DNA of 64,000 bases from Ariolimax columbianus. Its lineage: Eukaryota > Mollusca > Gastropoda > Stylommatophora > Arionidae. Below, piece by piece: positions 55,925 to 64,000 of the stretch. The position numbers and the translations under genes were made by a program. Position 1 is the stretch's first letter. Each line of letters begins with the position of its first letter. The DNA lies in assembly GCA_036924085.1 (NCBI GenBank), contig JAVGWX010000003.1, positions 123,763,468 through 123,827,467 on the forward strand, read 5' to 3'. The notes under the pieces were generated by a model. The model was not told the DNA's origin and did no database searches. It was given only the letters and a program-made list of their open reading frames with translations.

Positions 55925-56175
55925 CATAAAGAATAAGATTACTCTTGTGTGCGCCCTGAATAGGGCGTTAAGTGGTGGGCTGCAGTAGCTTTCGTCCCAT
56001 CCAGAGCGTGCTGGTGAAGGCAGACCAGTGTTCTCCAGAGTTGTGATATGCCTAGCTTCATCTGCGTGTCGCTCACTACTTTAGGGATCACGTCGATACC
56101 TACCTCGCTAGCCAGGCTGCCATTATACAGCCTGTTTCCATGGTCACCTGCGTGAAAGTGAGATGGTGTTGGGTT
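55925..56175 (-). mobile_element. SINE, most complete copy of the CGCCCTGAATAGGGCG family
   Basis: AAGATTACTCTTGTGTGCGC then CCTGAATAGGGCGTTAAGTG and GTGGGCTGCAGTAGC start the copy. ATGCCTAGCTTCATCTGCGT, GTCGCTCACTACTTTAGGGA, TCACGTCGATACCTAC and CCAGGCTGCC...CAGCCTGTTTCCA follow. These blocks recur singly at 20.2, 20.8, 33.6 and 47.1 kb. The 47-kb tail orientation implies this copy reads on the minus strand. CGCCCTgaatAGGGCG can form a perfect hairpin. Confidence 0.7.
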
Positions 56176-56200
56176 TTGGCCATTATATTTGACCTGCCCT

Positions 56201-56356
56201 GACTAACATGTCCGATCAGTATGTTTTGTCTGACCCCGACTAACATGTCCGATCAGTATGTTTTGCCTGACCCCGACCTTGACCCTGACTAACATGTCCG
56301 ATCAGTATGTTTTGCCTGATCCTAACTAACATGTCCGATCAGCATGTTTTACCTGA
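56201..56356. repeat. 37-bp tandem repeat, 4 copies, beside SINE
   Basis: Units GACTAACATGTCCGATCAGT then ATGTTTTGTCTGACCCC start at 56201, 56238, 56287 (after a 12-bp insertion) and 56324. A single unit occurs at the corresponding place of the 20.8-kb copy, so the unit belongs to the SINE family and expanded only here. Confidence 0.9.
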
Positions 56357-56640
56357 TAACATTTCGTATTTCTAATAAACTTGAAATAGGGATAGTGACG
56401 TCACTGCATCTTTCCATCCTACAGGAAACAAATGTCTCCGCTCTTTCACTTCTTTGTGTAGTCTTATAATTAGTCGACCTGTGCATCTAAGCATTCACCC
56501 TTTTGCGGGTCCCAACTCTTGTGAGTTATTAGTAGCATGTGGGTGCATTTCTCTGCTTAAGGGGGTTGTGCTCGAGCAGTACTGTGTTTTTTGGTTTTGT
56601 ACTGGTCGCGTCTCGGTTTTCCGTCTATTCTGTCTCGTCA

Positions 56641-56903
56641 CGGGTTGTCCAGTGGATGGCTAACTTCTGTCTCGGGCACGGGTTGTCTAGTGGATGGCTA
56701 ACTTCTGTCTCAGGCACGGGTTGTCCAGTGGATGGCTAACTTCTGTCTCGGGCACGGGTTGTCCAGTGGAAGGCTAACTTCTGTCTCGGGCACGGGTTGT
56801 CCAGTGGATGGCTGACTTCTGTCTCGGGCAGGGGTTGTCCAGTGGGTGGCTGACTTCTGTCTTTTGCACGGGTTGTCCAGTGGATGGCTGACTTCTGTCT
56901 CGT
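56641..56903. repeat. 38-bp minisatellite, 7 copies
   Basis: Unit CGGGTTGTCCAGTGGATGGC then TAACTTCTGTCTCGGGCA, with starts at 56641, 56679 and every 38 bp after. Late units switch TAACTT to TGACTT, again pointing to directional growth. Confidence 0.95.
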
Positions 56904-57019
56904 CATGAGTTAACAATCCCTGTCATGCAGCAGCCTGGATAACGAGGTAGAGATAGTCACTGTAATCCCAATAGTGTTGAGCCTGCTAAGAAGTCTTGCA
57001 TTGTACTACAACCAGGACA

Positions 57020-57560
57020 GGTAAGGACAACTTTCTTCCAAAAGAGAAATTCCATCAAGGTCAGAGTCGGACCACAGGAACGTTAGCAATATATAAGAAG
57101 CGTAAATACAGTCCCACTTGCTTAACTAAAATACCATATTATGATACATATATACTTTCCTTATCAGACATCATCACAAAGTATTGGACCAGAAATCCAT
57201 ATGCATACACCGATGGTTCTGTAACAAACACAGCACAGAATGGAGGGACAGGGGTATTCCTGAGCCTAACAAATGGTAGAAAAATAACACTGTCAGTGGC
57301 AACTGGAAAATACTCAAGCAATTTCATAGCGGAGGCAGAGGCACTGAGGGCTGCAGCAGAAGAAATGCTGACATGCAAAAGAAATGAAAGCCAGATAGTC
57401 CTACTCACAGATGTCCTGGCCGTAGTCACAGCACTAAACAGCCAGAAAAATACTGAACGTAATGATTTAAGAGCAGTACTCTGTCAACTATGCCAGCAGA
57501 CCGCACCAAAATATGTAAAAAGGGATGTGCTTTTAGACTGCATGGCTCTCACTTCTCCCC
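57020..57560 (+). pseudogene. LINE RNase H, N-terminal catalytic half
   Basis: The plus strand reads YAYTDGSVTNTAQNGGTGVF (first catalytic Asp), then SNFIAEAEALRAAAEEML (catalytic Glu) and SQIVLLTDVLAVVTALNS (third Asp). That is the D-E-D core of a LINE RNase H. The frame then loses similarity after QTAPKYVKR, before the PSHCGIxGNExAD block. This is the reverse of the other RNase H scraps, which keep only the C-terminal part. Confidence 0.82.
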
Positions 57561-58430
57561 TCAGGAGTCGACTTTCCCAATCGATTTTTTACTTTTAGTC
57601 AACATGTATTTGTGGTTTCTGATAGCTTCCATTTATTTAAAGTGAGCGAGAGCGATTGCAACTTTATTTATGAAAGGTAAATTATGAGTATGTCTCCCTG
57701 CGAGGGTGGAGTGTGTCCACACATGTCTAGTAGTATTTTATATACATGATTTATTTTCCTGTGCTCTCTCTAGATGTTCTACCTGTCATCCCATACCCCC
57801 GAGAGGGGCTTAGATACAGTTTTGTTAAATCTTGTGGCTCTATAGGGTTGTTACTGAGCGGAGGACTTCGTGAGTATTATAGCACAAGAAAAAATTATGT
57901 TCAGAATTTGTGGCTGTCACTGCTCCCTCAAGAAGCCGACCTTTTCGTTAAAAATTCTGAATTAGGGTGTTAAAAATTAATTAAAATGTCTTATGACTAG
58001 GTGTCTGATAATTATTTCCGGGCTGAGATTACGTTCTGCCGAGCGTGTGGGTATCGTTTGGTCTAATTTTTGTATTTGACATGTAGCGAGTGTATTTGCC
58101 TCTACATTTAGTATTATTTTGAGAATTGTCTGTTTGTTTTTGAAGTCTTCCTGTGAAGGTAGTGTGCGTCCACAGATACCCATAGGGTTTTATAAACATG
58201 CTTACATTTTTCCCGTGCCACCTCTAGAAGACATAACTGTTTTCGCATATCCTCACTTAAGGTTCAGATACAGTTGTGTGGTACTCTTGCGGCTCAAAGG
58301 TAGGTGTTAATGGTGGGGATGACTTCATAAGTATTGTAGCACAAGAGAATGTCATGTGATTTTATAGTTTATGGCCCTTACTACTACCTTCAGTGGTCGA
58401 CTTTTCTTTCCGTCGGTTTATTGTTGCTTA
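57541..58430. repeat. Diverged long tandem repeat, up to 3 copies
   Basis: A block with ATGGCTCTCACTTCTCCCCT-AGGAGTCGACTTT recurs at 57541, 57910 (GTGGCTGTCACTGCTCCCTC) and 58372 (ATGGCCCTTACTACTACCTT). Before the last two lie parallel blocks: GTGTGTCCACA...TTTTATA-ACATG, CTCTAGA-GA, TTAGATACAGTTTTGT versus TCAGATACAGTTGTGT, and GTATTATAGCACAAGA versus GTATTGTAGCACAAGA. The copies are old and unequal in length. Confidence 0.7.
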
Positions 58431-58694
58431 GTATTTCTATTCAGTGCTAGAGGGCGTGTTGGTTACTGATATGTATTTTATGTGTAGATAGTGGGAGTGC
58501 TTTGATACTTTTATGTGGGTGTATGGTTGATAGGTTTCTTGGGTAAATATTTTGTTCTATCCGGGTTATGGAGTTGTTTAGACTAAGCCTTTTTGTTGTA
58601 TCTGGTGCAGGGGTTTCAATATTTTGATTTTCCATGTGCTTTATGTGGTTTGCTGTATACTCTGGTACGTTACATTTTGTCCACCTAAACCCCA

Positions 58695-58710
58695 TTAGGG
58701 GGGGGGGGGG
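58695..58710. repeat. Poly-G run
   Basis: About 12-15 guanines directly upstream of the 58.7-kb SINE. Confidence 0.85.
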
Positions 58711-58748
58711 TTCTTGAATTAAACTTTGTCTAGTATTGTATAGTCTCA

Positions 58749-59108
58749 GGGATCAAGATGCTGAGCAGCGCACGCATAAGCTGCAGTGGTCAGCGACCCA
58801 TAGCTGACTGCTAGTATCAGGGCCAGCGAACCATAGCTGCCAAGACCCTTCTACACCTCCACGCGGTGATCCTGGATAACAGGCTGCAGTAGGGCAGACT
58901 GGCTAAGGAGAAGGGATCGAAGAGGGAATGCTAACATGGTACTCAAAAAATGCTTGCTGAAGTCGGATGTGTTGGACCGAAAGGTACAAATATAGCAGCC
59001 AAGCTGTAACCTACGACATAACGCATTCCGTTATCTGGACTACATTCTGCTGCTTAAGCCCTTTCATGGTTTGGTAGTGGGAGATTGAGAACGAACGAAG
59101 AAGAAGAA
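58749..59108 (+). mobile_element. SINE (TCGGATG core family) with 11-bp target-site duplication
   Basis: This is a full-length twin of 38590-38958 in the same orientation. It is flanked by GTATAGTCTCA at 58738-58748 and 59109-59119. It ends in GAACGAAGAAGAAGAA, a GAA-type tail. Clean but unequal target duplications (17 and 11 bp) at two unrelated sites define the element's ends independently. Confidence 0.9.
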
Positions 59109-59119
59109 GTATAGTCTCA

Positions 59120-62100
59120 AGCAGTATCAGAGCTGTCCAATGGCCAGTCTGTGGGATGTCTTGATCCAACCATTCAGCTGCCATTGGAACGCATCACTCT
59201 AACTCCTGTCACTCAAAATGTCGCATCAAGCTCTGTTGGCCTCTGTCTGTCACTCATCCCACACTACCCAAATCGGAACGCCAGAGTGGTCAACACCTAG
59301 CGTCTACTTGTACCAAACACATTATTTCCTCCAACCCCCCGTTTTCCTTTATATCGAGACTATGAGTGACCTTGGCGTAGTATCCAGATGGATAGTGACC
59401 TTGGCACACATTCAGGTACCTTTGTTCTCAGAGTCGCCGACCAAATCACCCCTGCCCTAAACGCTTATGCTCGAGTTGGAACTGTTACACCTTTGGTGTT
59501 GGCTTAAGTCATTATGTGACAATATGACATTCCTCCTGTTCTGTAACATAAACGTGTCTTGTGTGTGCTGACTTGTTCCATATTGGCGTGATTCTGGCGT
59601 ATTCTGTTACAGAGATGCAAGTACTATCGTCCTTGGCTCTTTTCGTCTTGTCAGACGAAAGTAATTGTGCTTTTAGCACAAAGCCTGGACAGAAATATAG
59701 AGACCACGTGTTTCCCATGTCGCATGGTCCCTCTCTCGATCTGCCTTGTTTGCTCCAAGGGAAAGGTGCTACAAATACATTTGGAACAAAGCAAGCTGCA
59801 GAAGCTGCCGGGTCAGTAGAGCAATGCTCTTTCTGTTCGCCTGTGCGGGCTTCACTCCTAGACCAGTAACCAACCAAGGCTAAGGGTCTGGTCTGCCCTG
59901 CCACAACACTCAGCTGAGGTTGCCTTTCCTCGCTCTAGGATACGGCACTGTATCCTCTTGCGTGTGCTCATTTGCACATCGTTGGTTGTCAGGTTTCGTA
60001 ATCGCTGACCAACTTTCAGAGTTATCAGAAATTAGGTTGCACAGCCAAAATCTGACAAAACCCGACAAAATACGCTCGTATCTTACCTGCAATGTTTCAG
60101 ATGATTTGAAATCAGAGTTTCCCTTCTCCTAGATGAGCTGCCCTCCTAGGCTTTCTGGCCCCATCTGCCTGAACCTTCTGGTTTTAAGGCGCCAGTGGCT
60201 CGCATGGTACTATCACAACACTTTATAATTATGTTGTATTACTGATGTTACCATAAAATACAACTAATGTTAACATTCATGGTTTGACCATTTTTGTAAG
60301 ATTGTTTAAAAATAATTACTTTCGTAGTCTTCTTGTAATGTTCTTTTTTTTAATACAACGAACACATTATTATGCATTTACATTGTGTCCCCTTACTCCC
60401 ACAATTGTTATAACTTTCATTTAAACAAATAATTTCCCTAGTATTTTTGTATTTGAAATAAAAACTGGATTTTTTTTCAAAAGTGCTGACATTCTTAAGA
60501 TTTGCTCATAAAAAAGACTAGCAGAGCCATGCAGAACATCTGTCCAATAGTTGAAAGTACCATATGAAAAAATCAACAGCAGTTAAAAATTAAAAGTTAT
60601 CGCTCTTTCCGCACCCTACCATGCTACGCATCCCCATTACACTCTGTCCCCATCCTCCAGCCTACCCATCTCGCCCACATAGGAATCCACGCCCCCCCCC
60701 CCCCACCTATCGTTTATTTTCTTTTTTAGACGGCCCATTACATTGCCAATCCTCGCCGCACCATCTCTCCCCCCCCCCCCCCCCCCCGCCCTATTCAAAC
60801 TGCCAATCCATTCAAATCAGTTCATCTCTGTCCCCTCCTCAACTTGCCCAGCTCTTATCTCAACCATGTTAATTGCTTTTATATTTATCCTAGGTAGCAT
60901 TCGAATTGCAGTGTCTCGTGTCAAGCACCCTTTTCATCAACTTATTGTGACATCATGTGATTCGATCATCCAATAAAATCTCTTCAGCAAACGTTGAAAA
61001 TACAGGACAGACGCATATTTTATAAATAATTAGATAGACACTAAATCAAAAGCGTAACATTAAGGATTTATGCACACGAAATGGAAAATGACTTCAATAA
61101 ACCTGGGTATTCTCATATACCCTCACTGCTGACAGTGTCAATAACAGAACATGATTTCCTATTAGTTCCGACATAGGCTTTGCATTTTTGCCTGACATCG
61201 TCAGGTACCCACTTACAACAGGGTCAACTGGAAGAAAGTCACAGATAAACAGACGCTGTATGTAGTTCTATAGAAGTACGATATGTTATTCAATAAATGT
61301 TTAAATAATTTATATCTCTCAATTGCCGTTTGAATGTTCTAAAATGTGTATAATTTATTAATAAACTATTTTTTGTAAGGATATCGTTTGTGTTATTGAT
61401 AGCGAGTGTACATTTTTACCACAAGAGGTTAACATATGTTAAACTTGCACGAGTAGCCACCAATTAAGCAATGTCTTTGTATATTCACGTGTCAATAATA
61501 CCTATACTATGAGCTCACTTGAATGGTTTACAGTTGAAAAGATATTTCTATTGTATTTATGGCCAAAACATAGTTACAATAAAAAACAAATACTAGCAGC
61601 ATACGACAAATATAAGATGTGCAACGAAATAAGAGATAAACAAGAAGCTGAGAAAGACTGTATGACCAGCTGTATTCTGTTTTAATGACAACAGGCAAAT
61701 TTGAATTTAAAGATATTTTAAATTTGTGACAAAAAAGACAAAACGGAAAGTTCAAAATGTTACCTTGAATATATCATATCAGACAGCTGATATTACTTCT
61801 TACAAGGTCAGCTGTTATAACAACGTCCTGTATATCTTTCTTTGGTGGTGAAACCTCTTAGGTTTTTCTCTGTTCTTCTCTTGGTGTTATTCTCACACTT
61901 ACAAGGTTGTCTTTTTGGGCTAGGTTTTTTTTGTTCTTACCCTTTCAGTATGATTTTCAGTAAAGTGTTATTGAGTTATGATGGCCAAAATGTTATATTT
62001 TATTGACTTGAATTTTGTTCATAATTTTCTTTTTACACGTGCCGTCTCCAAAGACATCAAATTTATTTAATTTCTTTCTACAAGATGAGCTGAACCTCCT

Positions 62101-62835
62101 ATATTCCATATCTCAAATACTATAATTCGCACTGCTCGCTTTTTGTTCATTGATTATATTAATTTTCTGTAGCATTATTGTCAAAATGTTTATTTATTCT
62201 TTTGCTGTCATAAATATTTTTTCAAGATTCAATTTTCGTGCATGACACTCGATCATGTAAAACATTGAATAATATTATGTCCCAAATGTTGACCGTCGTT
62301 CCTAACTTCATAAAATAAAACAAAAGCCAATTATTTGGAAAAGACAGTCTTGTAATTTAGGCTCTCATTTTGGTAGTCCATAACATTGTATTGAACTTGT
62401 TGAAAATCGTATTTGTATGCAAAGTTGTAGCTTTTTGCAATGCAAGTCAATAATAAGGTTGATAAACAACACCAAGGAAAGATATGATAATTTCATATCA
62501 TTCACTTTGTTTACCTGCTTCTTCTCATCCTACCTCAAATTTGTTATTGAAATTGTGTTTAGCCCTCTTGGCCTGTAAGCACATCTTTCACCGTTACGAG
62601 GTAGCTAATTGTATTATCTACATGTCTCCTCCATCAATTCTGTTTTCATTCGAGCATTTCATTCATCAGTTTTCTCTGAATTATTTAACATCGTTATTTA
62701 TGCTTTCTTCATTTATCAATGCTTTCTTTATTTTGTGAATAATTCATTTGTTACTGTCATTTTAATTAGCTTAATAAACAAATGGCGAGTGGGGTATAGA
62801 CATTAAGAAACGAAAGAATGGATATTACATAATTA
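59120..62835. other. No established gene; AT-rich to C-rich intergenic DNA
   Basis: No recognisable gene. A phase-compatible open stretch (59613-59869, ending TAG ACCAG TAA) follows a possible acceptor CTGTTACAG and could belong to the 54.4-kb candidate gene, but it shows no homology I recognise. 60.6-60.85 kb is C-rich with two poly-C runs. The rest to 62.8 kb is AT-rich. Confidence 0.4.
60692..60787. repeat. Two poly-C runs
   Basis: C runs lie at 60692-60704 and 60769-60787 inside a strand-asymmetric C-rich segment. Confidence 0.85.
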
Positions 62836-62840
62836 TAATC

Positions 62841-62945
62841 ATGTATACATACATACATACACACTCACACACCCACACACATATAACGACACACACGCAC
62901 ATACACAAATATACATACATACATATATTGACACGTACGCCTGTA
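62841..62945. repeat. (CATA)n/(CA)n microsatellite
   Basis: Compound tetranucleotide and dinucleotide repeat, about 100 bp, directly next to the mariner-like element. Confidence 0.93.
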
Positions 62946-62947
62946 TA

Positions 62948-63538
62948 TACGAGGTGTGTTCAAATGAAACCGGACCAAACTGCAACTAGTGAACATACGT
63001 ACGATGCGCATGATCACGTCTCTTCTGGTGTAAACAGCACATACCAACTACCAAGTTTGCGAAATTTCGTTATCCTCCGACTCATTAAACCGTTTAAAAC
63101 TTGACGAGCGTGATACGGAATCCGTCCAGAGTTGATCAGCGAGCGTTGATTTGGTTTTTAACATCTGAATGGATGTCAACCATTCATCATATAATGCACG
63201 CAGTGTATGGTGACAAAAGTGTGTAGAAGACAACAGTGAAGAACTGGACAACGACGTTTAAAGAAGAACTTGAGTTAACAAAAGATCTTCCGAGACCAGG
63301 TCAAGCGCATTTTGTTGCGTTAACTCACGTTCTTATTTAAACATCGTTTACTGTGGACGTATTCCGTATCACACCCGCCATGTTTTCAAGAGTCTGCTGA
63401 GGAAACTATGAGTTAGAGGATAATGACATTTTGCAAACTTGACGGTTGGTGTATGCTGTTTAATCCAGAAGTAACGTCATCGTGCGCATCGTATGTATGT
63501 TGACTTGGTGCAGTTTGGTCCGAATTCATTTTAACATA
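62948..63538 (+). mobile_element. mariner-derived MITE with long inverted repeats
   Basis: The left end TACGAGGTGTGTTCAAATGA then AACCGGACC is a typical mariner terminal inverted repeat. The right end, read in reverse, gives TTCGGACCAAACTGCACCAA, CATACATACGATGCGCACGA and TTTGCAAAATGTCATTATCC. It mirrors the left arm over about 130 bp. The interior (63175-63300) encodes in one frame HAVYGDKSV and, after a stop, KTTVKNWTTTFKEE then LPRPGQAH. These are the helix-turn-helix and linker of a mariner transposase N-terminus. The catalytic domain is absent, so it is a deletion derivative. Confidence 0.85.
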
Positions 63539-63544
63539 TATAAA

Positions 63545-64000
63545 GTGAAGGTAAAGGCCGCTGTCCATCGCAGACGATGATGGCATAATTTATTTGCTAG
63601 CGCTATTTTTTAATAAGGATTATCTGCGCTACTTTTTAACCTCACTCGCTCGTCTCGACCCGCCCGACCCCAGTGACAAGTCAAGGACAAGACAACTAGG
63701 TTGGCGACTACGAGATACAGGGGACTCCGCATCAAGCACGCATGAAAAAGACGGAGTCGAACATACACCACGTGATCACGAGGCCGACGGCTTAAGCATT
63801 TCGGCACGGAATCCATGGAATATATTTAATTTATCAGTCCTATTCATTGAGTATAGGTCTAGAACTACATTTGTATTTATTCTATCTGGTATTAGGAAAT
63901 TCTAGAATCCGTTTGCTTGCAGTTTAGTTTTATTGACAATGGGTTTTAAGCAAATGAGCTTGCCAAACTTACCCCATCCTTACCTAGTCGCTGTTTCGAC
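63545..64000. other. No gene recognised (right edge)
   Basis: No family similarity was seen in the short open frames. The window ends here. Confidence 0.4.

Noticed and set aside
58447..58695. 82-codon minus-strand frame near 58.6 kb
   Set aside because: No recognisable domain, splice context or repeat relationship. Compatible with chance in AT-rich DNA.
59561..59869. 102-codon open frame as a real gene or exon 2 of the 54.4-kb candidate
   Set aside because: It is phase-compatible with the candidate exon and follows an acceptor-like site, but it is 5 kb away and shows no homology I recognise, so it is kept only as a possibility.
1..64000. A prokaryote-style defence or biosynthetic operon
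   Set aside because: No closely packed same-strand open frames with ribosome binding sites are present. The coding content is spliced metazoan or retroelement-derived.

Overview
The window is metazoan nuclear DNA, most likely lophotrochozoan and possibly molluscan. The evidence is a spliced FAM174-type membrane-protein gene, a dense and diverse load of non-LTR retrotransposons, tRNA-derived SINEs, mariner and hAT remnants, and degraded 18S and 28S rDNA. I cannot name the species. There are no operons and no prokaryotic features. Host gene density is very low: one convincing gene, plus one weaker candidate for the first exon of a secreted-protein gene.

Layout. 0.6-4.2 kb holds a decayed I-clade-like LINE on the minus strand (endonuclease, RT, RNase H). 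5.6-9.9 kb is the FAM174 gene on the plus strand. Its two coding exons are at 5613-6109 and 8136-8283, and a probable 3'UTR exon ends at an AATAAA near 9831. Intron 1 holds a large inverted repeat and the 3'UTR intron holds a SINE. 9.9-18.7 kb is AT-rich with a LINE C-terminal scrap, an RNase H scrap and a hAT transposase remnant. 18.8-24.5 kb carries RNase H and RTE fragments, including an RTE piece flanked by about 150-bp direct repeats. 24.5-28.7 kb has a SINE whose 3' tail matches the LINE at 29 kb, a cluster of shuffled antisense 28S and 18S rDNA shards, an 11-copy 37-bp minisatellite and another SINE. 29.1-31.8 kb is a CR1-like LINE with a long uninterrupted EN-RT frame. 32.5-42.6 kb is a retroelement nest. 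It contains an RTE-like copy lacking its RT core and a second RTE-like family with a C2H2-like tail. The second copy is interrupted by a SINE with a clean 17-bp target-site duplication and by two tandem arrays grown from its own RT coding sequence. 43-64 kb has more minisatellites, an RTE copy with an inverted 5' piece (48.8-51.2 kb), RNase H scraps, a second copy of the TSD-flanked SINE (58.7 kb) and a mariner-derived MITE (62.9-63.5 kb).

How the parts relate. The main story is LINE/SINE ecology. Several SINE families recur within the window: one with a GTCGTAAGAGGCGACTAA-type core, one with an AAGTCGGATG core, and one with a TGTGCGCC...GGGCGTTAAGTGGCGGGCTG end. One SINE ends in the same stem-loop tail as the CR1-like LINE, which points to a SINE/LINE partnership. 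Tandem arrays repeatedly arise inside LINE coding sequence. The FAM174 gene appears intact despite the repeats in its introns.

Limits. All family names come from motifs read by eye. Element edges are usually accurate to about 10-50 bp. No alignment or database search was run.
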